Part shown: positions 7,214 to 14,983 of the stretch, in pieces
Layout: every line of letters begins with the position of its first letter
How positions within the stretch are numbered: position 1 is the stretch's first letter
From: an uncultured Granulicatella sp.
GTDB lineage: Bacteria > Bacillota > Bacilli > Lactobacillales > Aerococcaceae
Direction: 5' to 3'
Assembly: GCA_947254045.1 (NCBI GenBank)
Contig: CAMYBO010000011.1
Span: 1-18,060, forward strand
DNA: 18,060 nucleotides
Position numbers and translations under genes: made by a program
Notes under the pieces: generated by a model
The model's input: the letters and a program-made list of their open reading frames with translations, nothing else
The model's database searches: none
Told to the model about the DNA's origin: nothing

Positions 7214-7741
7214 TTATCTCTCATCTTCTGTATATTCCATCAATGTAAAGATGTCATATCCTTCGATTTTTTCACGGCCTTTTAAGTCTGTTAATTCCAC
7301 TAAGAATGCTAAACCAACAACTTCTCCACCTAATTTTTCAACTAATTTCGCACAAGCATCCATTGTTCCACCTGTTGCTAATAAGTCATCACAAATTAAT
7401 ACTTTTTGTCCTGGTTTTACAGCATCTTTATGTAAATGTAATTCTGCAGTACCATATTCTAAATCATATTCTACAGAAACTGTTTCACGCGGTAATTTCC
7501 CTTTTTTACGTGCAGGTGCAAAACCAATTCCTAATTCATATGCAACAGGACATCCAACGATAAATCCACGAGCTTCTGGGCCAACAATCATGTCAGCTCC
7601 TCTGCTTTTCGCATAGTCCACAATTTGTTGTGTCGCATATTGGTATGCTTTCCCATCTGCCATTAAAGGTGAAATATCTCTAAAAATAATTCCTTCTTTA
7701 GGATAGTTTGGTACACTTGCAATGTAATTTTTTAAATTCAT
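7214..7741 (-). CDS. apt: Adenine phosphoribosyltransferase
   Basis: Apt converts adenine and PRPP to AMP and pyrophosphate in purine salvage. The 175-residue protein is of usual size. The PRPP-binding loop VLICDDLLATGGT (114-126) carries the paired Asp residues of type I phosphoribosyltransferases. PNYPKEGIIFRDISPL near the N terminus is typical of bacterial Apt. I start it at the ATG at 7741, which overlaps the recJ stop in an ATGA; GGAGG lies inside the last recJ codons. A longer reading from a TTG at 7768 lacks a Shine-Dalgarno and adds nothing conserved. It is the last gene of the glyQ-to-apt run, and recJ-apt neighbours are common in Lactobacillales. Confidence 0.96.
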   Translation of the reverse strand: MNLKNYIASVPNYPKEGIIFRDISPLMADGKAYQYATQQIVDYAKSRGADMIVGPEARGFIVGCPVAYELGIGFAPARKKGKLPRETVSVEYDLEYGTAELHLHKDAVKPGQKVLICDDLLATGGTMDACAKLVEKLGGEVVGLAFLVELTDLKGREKIEGYDIFTLMEYTEDER

Positions 7742-10059
7742 TTTTCTTCCTCCATATTTGTCAGCCAATTTGTTAATTCTGAAAATTGACTATAGATAAA
7801 TACTCTTTCGAGCCAAAGTTCTTCTTGCAATTGTTTCATTAAGTTAGACTGCATTAAATCTATTGATGTGGATTCTGGATTTAATCTTAAATAGCCGTTT
7901 TCTATTATAACAAATTTTAATTCAAAAAACACTTTTAATATCACTTTAAATTGATCTAATGGAATTTTTAAATAATTAGCTAATTCTCCAGTTTTTTCAT
8001 TATAAGGAACATTCGAATGTGTTTTTAAATATTGATAAACAGCCACAAAGCGTTCTCTTGTTGGTATTCCCATTGTCATAATAGATTTTGGCGTATATGC
8101 AATAATATACATTTTTTGCGTATATGAGTGTTTACGGAATTCATGAATGATTTCTTTAGATTTTGGACAATCAAATACTACAATCGAATCAAACTCATCT
8201 TGCTGTTCCTCTTTCATCCATTCTTCTATTGAGAATACTTTAGAAGTTGTATCAATTCTTTCATTCACTAATGGTTTAAGTGCTTCTCTTTCAACTAAAT
8301 AAGCTGCCTTCTTCACTGATAAATGATCCGGACGAATTTTATTCGTACGCCAATCAAAAATTAACGCATCTTTTACAGCAATATCTTTTAACATTAATTG
8401 AGGCAAGCGATTTTGTTGCCATTCATTAATTTCTAAGGTTCCAATGACTTCAACTTCTGCTTGAAGATTTAAGCTGTCTGCCCATTCTCCTTTATTAAAG
8501 ATTAAAGCTTGTAACTGTTGCTGTTCAGAGTTCAACGTTAATTTTAAATGCTGTTGTTGAGCTCCAATCTTTTGCTTTTGCCCTACTGTTACGTAACTAA
8601 TTTTAAAAATTGGTTCAGCATTATTCGTTCCATAAGGTTTTAATGCTTGAAGAGAATCAATAAACTCAACATTTACTTGAGATAGTGATAATGCTTCTTC
8701 AATACTAATTACTTTTTCATCTTCCAATAAATCAGGATGCTGTTTCGCATAAGTTGCAATAGCTTCCATAAATGCTGGTAACTTCACTGTTTCAACACTG
8801 AGCCCAGCAGCCATATGATGGCCTCCAAATTTAGCTAAAGACTCTTGGCATTCCGTTAGTGCATCATAGAGATTAAATTGTGCACAAGATCTTGCAGAAC
8901 CTTTTGCCATTAATCCATCTGATTGAATTCCTAAAACAATCGTTGGTTTTTGTAATTGTTCGACGATTCGACTCGCAACAATTCCTAATACACCTTCATG
9001 CCAATTCGTTTGAGCTAATACTAACACTTTATGATCTATTTGAGATTTAGCTAATTCTAAAGCTTCTGCTGTAATATCATCTACAATTTGCTTTCTTTTG
9101 GCATTTTCTTGTTGCATTAAAGTCACAACTTCTTGGGCCACTTCATCATCAAAAGTCGTAAATAAATCCACACCCGGTTTCGCATCTCCAAGTCTTCCAA
9201 GAGCATTTAAACAAGGTCCTACTTGAAATCCTATCGTTTTTTCATCTATTGAACCAGGAGTTAATTGTAATTCTTGAAATAAATAACTTAGTCCAATTCT
9301 CTCTGTCTGATTTAATTGTTGTAAGCCTAATTTTACTAAACTGCGATTTTCATCTGTTAAGCTAACTAAATCTGCGATTGTTCCAATACAAGCAATTTCT
9401 GCTAATTCAACAGGAAGTTCTCCTAATAATGCATGTGCTAATTTAAAAACAACCCCTGCTCCTGATAAATCTCCAAATGGATACTCACCATCTGGATGGC
9501 GAGGATGAATGACTGCATAAGCTTTAGGGAGAACAGGAGGAATCTCATGGTGATCTGTTACAATGACATCACATTGTTGACTCATTGCCCATTCAACACT
9601 TTCATGTGCTGCAATTCCACAGTCAACTGTAATAATTAGTGAAACTCCTTTTTCAAGATACTCTTCAAACACACGAATATTCGGACCATATCCATCTATA
9701 AAACGATTTGGTAGGTAATATTCTACTTGTGCTCCCATCATTTCTAATGTTTCGTATAATACCGCTGTACTAGTTATACCATCAGCATCATAGTCCCCAA
9801 ATATCAAGATACTTTCATCCGTTTCAATCGCTTGTTGAATACGTTGAACTGCTTTTTCCATATCATACATTAAATATGGATCATGCCATAATGTTGGTGA
9901 AGATGATAGAAATTCTTGAATTTGTTCCTCAGTTTGATATCCTCTTCTCCTACAAATTTGAATCAATAAAGGAGAAAGTCCTAATGCTTTCGCAATTTCT
10001 TTAGATCTTTCCTCTATCTCATTATTGACTAAATTCCATTTAGCATTTGCAAAAGACAT
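7738..10059 (-). CDS. recJ: Single-stranded-DNA-specific exonuclease RecJ
   Basis: RecJ is a 5'-to-3' single-strand exonuclease used in recombination and mismatch or base-excision repair. The 773 residues match the longer Bacillota form. The DHH phosphoesterase motifs are present: FGDYDADG (87-94), VDCG (145-148), TDHH (168-171) and HPRHPD (185-190). The DHHA1 domain follows, with FGGHHMAAG (411-419) as its signature. An OB-fold-like part covers roughly 450-560, and a Bacillota-type C-terminal extension runs to the end. All metal ligands appear intact. The start has GGAGG about 8 nt upstream, 17 nt past the SDR gene. Its last codons supply the Shine-Dalgarno for apt. Confidence 0.97.
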   Translation of the reverse strand: MSFANAKWNLVNNEIEERSKEIAKALGLSPLLIQICRRRGYQTEEQIQEFLSSSPTLWHDPYLMYDMEKAVQRIQQAIETDESILIFGDYDADGITSTAVLYETLEMMGAQVEYYLPNRFIDGYGPNIRVFEEYLEKGVSLIITVDCGIAAHESVEWAMSQQCDVIVTDHHEIPPVLPKAYAVIHPRHPDGEYPFGDLSGAGVVFKLAHALLGELPVELAEIACIGTIADLVSLTDENRSLVKLGLQQLNQTERIGLSYLFQELQLTPGSIDEKTIGFQVGPCLNALGRLGDAKPGVDLFTTFDDEVAQEVVTLMQQENAKRKQIVDDITAEALELAKSQIDHKVLVLAQTNWHEGVLGIVASRIVEQLQKPTIVLGIQSDGLMAKGSARSCAQFNLYDALTECQESLAKFGGHHMAAGLSVETVKLPAFMEAIATYAKQHPDLLEDEKVISIEEALSLSQVNVEFIDSLQALKPYGTNNAEPIFKISYVTVGQKQKIGAQQQHLKLTLNSEQQQLQALIFNKGEWADSLNLQAEVEVIGTLEINEWQQNRLPQLMLKDIAVKDALIFDWRTNKIRPDHLSVKKAAYLVEREALKPLVNERIDTTSKVFSIEEWMKEEQQDEFDSIVVFDCPKSKEIIHEFRKHSYTQKMYIIAYTPKSIMTMGIPTRERFVAVYQYLKTHSNVPYNEKTGELANYLKIPLDQFKVILKVFFELKFVIIENGYLRLNPESTSIDLMQSNLMKQLQEELWLERVFIYSQFSELTNWLTNMEEEK

Positions 10060-10076
10060 CCTATCACCTCCAGAAC

Positions 10077-10877
10077 TTATTTTTTATTAAATAATTTTAA
10101 AATACTCATGTCTCCAATTTTTGGGAAACAAAAGTTTAATTTTGCTGCAACATTCATACTATACGGTACATTCACTTCTCTTTTTTGAAGTTTCATTCCT
10201 CGAACAATCTTTCTTGCGACTTCCTCACTAGTTAAAACATATCTTGAAACACTAGCTAAATATTTTCCAGTTGGTTCTGCTTTTTCAAAAAATTGAGTCG
10301 CAATTGGTCCAGGATTAACCGTCATAACATGAATACCTTGTTCTTTTAATTCTAATCGTAAAGCATTGGAATAACCTAATACTCCAAATTTTGATGCAGA
10401 ATATACTGAAGTTTTTGGAGTTGCTGTTTTTCCAGCTTGAGAGGCGATTTGTACAAACATTCCAGATTTTTTCTGAATGAATTTAGGAAGATATTGTTGA
10501 GTGATTTGAATCAAAGTGTATAAATTCAATTGTAACATCTCTTCGATTTCTTCTTTTGATAACTCAACTGCTTGTTTTAAATAGCCTCTACCAGCATTAT
10601 TAATAACAATATCCACCTCAATGGACTGAATTTTTTCTAATAGTAATTCTACTTCATCTGCATTCGATAAATCACAGGCATAATAATAGACTGGCTGATT
10701 CGTCCATTGTTGGCAAGTATTGGCTACTTGTTTTAAGACTTCTTCACGTCTTGCCACTAATATTAAACCAGCTTGTTGTTTGGCACATTCATAAGCTAAT
10801 TGTTCCCCTAATCCACCACTAGCTCCTGTAAGTAATACCATTTTTCCATTTATTGAAAATTGCTCACATTCTACCAT
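10077..10877 (-). CDS. Short-chain dehydrogenase/reductase (YqjQ-like)
   Basis: This is a classical SDR of 266 residues, probably NADP-dependent; the substrate is unknown. The Rossmann nucleotide loop is TGASGGLG (17-24), followed by an Arg pair after strand 2 (VARREE). NNAG is at 93-96. The catalytic Ser is at 146 and YSASK (159-163) gives Tyr159 and Lys163; the PG motif follows at 189-190. It resembles the DltE/YqjQ group that sits near rnz in Bacillota, but that is recognition from memory. I use the ATG at 10877, which has GGAAG about 8 nt upstream within the last rnz codons. A TTG at 10907 would overlap rnz. Only 1 nt separates it from rnz, which implies coupled translation. Confidence 0.92.
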   Translation of the reverse strand: MVECEQFSINGKMVLLTGASGGLGEQLAYECAKQQAGLILVARREEVLKQVANTCQQWTNQPVYYYACDLSNADEVELLLEKIQSIEVDIVINNAGRGYLKQAVELSKEEIEEMLQLNLYTLIQITQQYLPKFIQKKSGMFVQIASQAGKTATPKTSVYSASKFGVLGYSNALRLELKEQGIHVMTVNPGPIATQFFEKAEPTGKYLASVSRYVLTSEEVARKIVRGMKLQKREVNVPYSMNVAAKLNFCFPKIGDMSILKLFNKK

Positions 10878-10878
10878 C

Positions 10879-11805
10879 TTAATTTCTTCCAATCGTAAAT
10901 GTATCAAAATCTTTGACTACTTTTGTTTGTGGGAATACTTTACGAGCTTCCTGTTCTAACTGACTCACTTGATGTCCTAAATAACGTGCACTAATATGAG
11001 TTAAGTATAATTGTTGAACATTCGCTTCTAAAGCAACCGTTGCTGCTTGTTTACTGGTTGAATGGAAATGTTGACGAGCTGTTTTTTCTTTATCTGCTTC
11101 ATAAGTTGCTTCATGAACGAGAACATTTGCATTTTGCGCTAAAGCAATACTTTTTGGAGTAAATCTTGTATCTCCACAAATAACAACAACACGTCCCTTA
11201 ATGTCCTCACTGACATAGTCTTTTCCATCAATGACACGACCATCTTCTAAAGTAACAACTTCCCCACGTTTTAAACGACCAAAAACTGGTCCAAATGGTA
11301 CTCCAAGTGCTTTTAATTCATCTGCTTTTAATTCACCAATTTGATCAGCTTCTGTCATTCGAAATCCATAAGAAGGAATTCCATGTTCTAACTTCATTGC
11401 TTCTACTTTAAATTGTTGATCAGCAAATAAAACTCCATCCTCTTCAAATTCAACAACTTTCAAAGGATAACCTAGCTTCGAATAAGAAGCGGTAATACTT
11501 GCATCTATAAAACGTTTAATCCCTTTTGGTCCATAAACAGTTAATTCATCTTCTCCACCTTGGAATGATCGACTCGTTAATAAGCCTGGCAAACCAAAAA
11601 TATGATCTCCATGAAGATGGGTAATAAAAATTTTTTTAATTTTTCCTGGTCGAATGGTTGTGTTTAAAATTTGTTGTTGCGTTGCTTCTCCACAATCAAA
11701 TAACCAGATTTCATTTCTTTCATCTAATAGTTTCAAAGCGATTGACGAAACATTTCTCATTTTAGCTGGAACTCCAGCACCTGTACCTAAAAATTGTAAT
11801 TCCAT
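10879..11805 (-). CDS. rnz: Ribonuclease Z (tRNA 3'-processing endonuclease)
   Basis: RNase Z cuts tRNA precursors after the discriminator base, mainly those lacking an encoded CCA. At 308 residues it is the short bacterial homodimeric form of the metallo-beta-lactamase fold. The metal ligands are all visible: HLHGDH (His63, His65, Asp67, His68), His141, Asp212 (GDTRF) and His270 (LTHISARY). The flexible arm of about 150-200 (GRLKRGE) binds tRNA in the family. AGGAG lies 5 nt before the ATG at 11805, overlapping the stop of the upstream acyltransferase gene (8-nt gap). No residue is missing. Confidence 0.97.
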   Translation of the reverse strand: MELQFLGTGAGVPAKMRNVSSIALKLLDERNEIWLFDCGEATQQQILNTTIRPGKIKKIFITHLHGDHIFGLPGLLTSRSFQGGEDELTVYGPKGIKRFIDASITASYSKLGYPLKVVEFEEDGVLFADQQFKVEAMKLEHGIPSYGFRMTEADQIGELKADELKALGVPFGPVFGRLKRGEVVTLEDGRVIDGKDYVSEDIKGRVVVICGDTRFTPKSIALAQNANVLVHEATYEADKEKTARQHFHSTSKQAATVALEANVQQLYLTHISARYLGHQVSQLEQEARKVFPQTKVVKDFDTFTIGRN

Positions 11806-11813
11806 AATTGCTC

Positions 11814-13634
11814 CTAACTACCTCGTAATGTTTGATAAATCATTTTAGCAATCCACAATCCTTGTTGATGTGCTCCCGTTGTATTCACAATAGATGCTTT
11901 TTCATAAAACCAATCTGGATGTGTACTTGATTCAGATTTCCAATCAATATAATGAACACTTGAATATTTTTGTGCCAAACTTTCAGAAATATGATTAATT
12001 TCTTGTTGCCATGTTCGATTGATGGTATTCGAAACTAAAAAGATTTGTTTATCCATACCGATATTTTTTAAAACAGCATCTAATTGTCCTCTTGTATATG
12101 CTCCATTACTTCCAACCATTAACACGATAATATCTCCCAATTGTTTTTGTTGTTTCAATTGGTCAATCATTCCTCCTAATTCATAGACTTGAAGATCTCT
12201 ATCCGCACTAATCACTGCATTAGGATATAATGTTGGAATTTCTTGTGCCATCGCTAATAGCATTGTATCTCCAATAAATGTAATGGAAGAATTTGAACTG
12301 AATACTGTTTCTTCCCTGCTAAGTCCTTGAATATTATTAATCGTTTTAACAACTTTCTTATCTGTATTTCGAGTATTCTTCGATAAGGATTCACTAGCTA
12401 ATAATACTTCTTGTAAAGCAGATTCTTGAGCTGATAATCTTGGACCAGCTTGAATAAATCCAATGAATAAAATCAATACAACAGTAGCACTAACCATCAT
12501 TTTTACAGTTCTACGAGTTGACTGTGTCCATTTTGTAGATAAGTGATTCATCACTTTAGAGAATTTCCCTTTTTCAAACCATTGATACCAAAGTTCTCCT
12601 AAAATTACTAATAACACAATTTCTACTAATCTATGTAAAACAGGTGTAGTACTTGTATCACCAATTTTTGCTTGATATAAAACCGATAATGGTAAATACC
12701 ATAAATAATAAGAAAGACTTCTTCTACCAATGACTGTTAAAGGTTTTAAACGGAAAATAATTGATGTAACTGATTTAGGATGTAATGAAATCATGATTAA
12801 AGCTGCTACAATCACATCGAAAATAAACATTCCACCTCTAAAAACTAAATGGCTATGGTCTTTCATCGTCAATAATAAAAGAATAAATAATCCAATTGGT
12901 ACAAATCGAATCACCGACTCATAACGATATTTTTGCTTGTATTCTCCATAAAATTTTTGAATAGGGAATAATAGCGCTACAACTGCTCCTGTTAAAACAG
13001 AAAAAGCACGTGTATCCGTTCCAAAGAAAATTCTTAAGAAATGAGCATTAGAAACATCTTTCGTCATCATTAATAAAACAGAAGCTACTAAAAGAACAAT
13101 GACGACTTTTTGTAACACTTGATGTTTTTTTATCATCACACTTAAGAATACAAATAAAATTGGCCACAATAAATAATATTGAACCGCTAATGACATATAC
13201 CATAAATGCGAAAATGGCGATTGTGTTAATACCGTCATCGCATGATCATTTTCTTGAAAAATTTGCCACCAGTTATTCATAAAGAATAAATTAGAAACCA
13301 TTGTACTTCTTAAATTCACTAAGAGTTCCTTTTGAAATAGCAATAAATAAAAAATCACTGCCACCATCATCGCAAAAGTTGGAATAATAATTCGTTTCAA
13401 TCTTTTTGTTAAAAATGATTTTAATGGTACTTTTCCATTTTTCATTAAAGAATCCATTAAACTAGCAGTCATAAAATAGCCTGATAATAATAAAAAGATA
13501 TTTAACCCTAGAAATCCACCTGGAATACGGTAAGCCATCATTTGATGGCCTACGATACTCATAATCGCAATGGCTCTTAATCCATCAAAAGCTGCGATAT
13601 ACTCTCGTTTTTCAATTTCAGTTCTATCAATCAT
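11814..13634 (-). CDS. OatA-like membrane acyltransferase (AT3 + SGNH) with degenerate catalytic motifs
   Basis: The architecture is that of peptidoglycan O-acetyltransferase OatA: an AT3 domain of about ten membrane segments (11-360), one more helix near 378-397, a linker, and an extracellular SGNH domain (450-606). Family landmarks remain: DGLRAIAI, GGFLGLNIFLLLSGY, FLTKRLKRIIIP, GTDTRAFSVLTG. Several key positions differ from the usual consensus (from memory). SGNH block I reads GDT (455-457), not GDS. Block V reads KASI (579-582) where DxxH is expected. In AT3, R20 is followed by His after 9 residues, not 10; the usual VEEQFYL-type Glu is Ala150; and LWHxP is LWYLP (Tyr313). The frame is intact and lies 8 nt from both neighbours. 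It may be a pseudoenzyme or a diverged acyltransferase; its substrate is unknown. Confidence 0.85.
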   Translation of the reverse strand: MIDRTEIEKREYIAAFDGLRAIAIMSIVGHQMMAYRIPGGFLGLNIFLLLSGYFMTASLMDSLMKNGKVPLKSFLTKRLKRIIIPTFAMMVAVIFYLLLFQKELLVNLRSTMVSNLFFMNNWWQIFQENDHAMTVLTQSPFSHLWYMSLAVQYYLLWPILFVFLSVMIKKHQVLQKVVIVLLVASVLLMMTKDVSNAHFLRIFFGTDTRAFSVLTGAVVALLFPIQKFYGEYKQKYRYESVIRFVPIGLFILLLLTMKDHSHLVFRGGMFIFDVIVAALIMISLHPKSVTSIIFRLKPLTVIGRRSLSYYLWYLPLSVLYQAKIGDTSTTPVLHRLVEIVLLVILGELWYQWFEKGKFSKVMNHLSTKWTQSTRRTVKMMVSATVVLILFIGFIQAGPRLSAQESALQEVLLASESLSKNTRNTDKKVVKTINNIQGLSREETVFSSNSSITFIGDTMLLAMAQEIPTLYPNAVISADRDLQVYELGGMIDQLKQQKQLGDIIVLMVGSNGAYTRGQLDAVLKNIGMDKQIFLVSNTINRTWQQEINHISESLAQKYSSVHYIDWKSESSTHPDWFYEKASIVNTTGAHQQGLWIAKMIYQTLRGS

Positions 13635-13642
13635 GTCATCAC

Positions 13643-14953
13643 CTAATCAATGAACTCAAAGACAAATTTACGAATTCGAACCATATCTCCATTTTCAGCA
13701 CCTTGACTACGTAAGGCAGCATCGACACCCATTCCACGTAATTGACGTGAAAAACGCATCACAGATTCATCATGTTCCATATTCGTCATTAAGAATAATT
13801 TTTCAAGTTTTTCTCCATATAGTACCCATGTACCATCAGGATCTCTTGTAATATCAAATGGACGCTCTTCTTCTTCCAACCCATAAACCATATGCGTTTG
13901 AGTTTCTTGCACTTCTTCTAATGGGAAGAATTCTGTTTCTTCTAATACTTCTGCCGTTCTTGCTAGTAGGGCTTGCAAGCCATCTTTACGATAAGCTGAA
14001 ATCGGAAAAATTTCAGGCATTTCTTGCCCTTCTGGTAAGTTTTCTTGTAAATCTTTTTTGAATTGTTCTAATAATTCTTCAGACTGTGGTTGATCCATTT
14101 TATTTGCCACAATAATCATTGGACGTTCTAGTAATCTTAAATGATATGAACCTAATTCTTGCATAATAACTTGATAATCTTCATAAGGATTTCTTCCTTC
14201 CATTGAAGCCATATCAATAACATGTAGTAATACTTTTGTACGTTCAATATGTTTTAAAAAATGGATTCCTAACCCAACACCCATATGAGCTCCTTCGATT
14301 AATCCAGGAAGGTCAGCTACTACAAATTGTTCTCCATTTGGAGCTTGTGTCATCCCTAATTGTGGGTTTAACGTTGTAAAATGATAATCCGCAATTTTTG
14401 GTTTTGCACTAGAAATCACCGATAATAAGGTTGATTTTCCTACAGATGGGAATCCAACTAAACCGACATCTGCCAACACTTTTAATTCTAATTCAATTTC
14501 AAATTCTTCTCCTGGTTCTCCATTTTCAGCAATATCTGGAGCAGGATTTTTATGAGTAGCAAAGCGAATATTTCCACGGCCTCCACGACCACCCTTTGCT
14601 ACTACTACTTCTTGATCCACTTCTACTAAGTCTGCAATCAATTCTTTTGTTTGAGCATTACGAACAATCGTACCTGCAGGAACTTTAACAATTAAGTCAT
14701 CTGCTCCACGACCATACATACTTTTACTCATCCCATTTTCACCAGGTTTTGCCTTGAAATGACGTTTGTGACGGAAATCTAATAATGTTCTAAGTCCTGA
14801 ATCGACTTTAAAAATGACACTACCGCCTCGTCCGCCATCTCCACCAGCAGGACCTCCATCTGGGACATATTTTTCTCTTCTAAAGGCAACCATACCGTTT
14901 CCGCCATCTCCGGCTTTCACCCATATCGTTGCACGATCATAAAAAATTGCCAT
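13643..14953 (-). CDS. obgE: GTPase ObgE/CgtA
   Basis: Obg is an essential GTPase that binds the 50S subunit and couples ribosome maturation to growth and the stringent response. The three domains are complete in 436 residues. The glycine-rich Obg fold covers 1-159 (AGDGGNGMVAFRREKYVPDG near its start). The G domain has GFPSVGKS (167-174), DLPG (214-217), NKMD (284-287) and SAY (319-321). The OCT domain covers about 358-436 (VYGLEEEERPFDI). The start at 14953 has AAGGAG about 11 nt upstream, a little long but the only good option. It follows glyS by 30 nt and precedes the acyltransferase gene by 8 nt. Confidence 0.98.
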   Translation of the reverse strand: MAIFYDRATIWVKAGDGGNGMVAFRREKYVPDGGPAGGDGGRGGSVIFKVDSGLRTLLDFRHKRHFKAKPGENGMSKSMYGRGADDLIVKVPAGTIVRNAQTKELIADLVEVDQEVVVAKGGRGGRGNIRFATHKNPAPDIAENGEPGEEFEIELELKVLADVGLVGFPSVGKSTLLSVISSAKPKIADYHFTTLNPQLGMTQAPNGEQFVVADLPGLIEGAHMGVGLGIHFLKHIERTKVLLHVIDMASMEGRNPYEDYQVIMQELGSYHLRLLERPMIIVANKMDQPQSEELLEQFKKDLQENLPEGQEMPEIFPISAYRKDGLQALLARTAEVLEETEFFPLEEVQETQTHMVYGLEEEERPFDITRDPDGTWVLYGEKLEKLFLMTNMEHDESVMRFSRQLRGMGVDAALRSQGAENGDMVRIRKFVFEFID

Positions 14954-14983
14954 TAGGATTCTCTCCTTTCTTGTTTTTCTATA

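Noticed and set aside
7146..7616. A 156-codon plus-strand open frame antisense to apt
   Set aside because: It begins inside the terminator hairpin and mirrors apt codons; composition is that of a reverse-strand shadow and no ribosome site precedes it.
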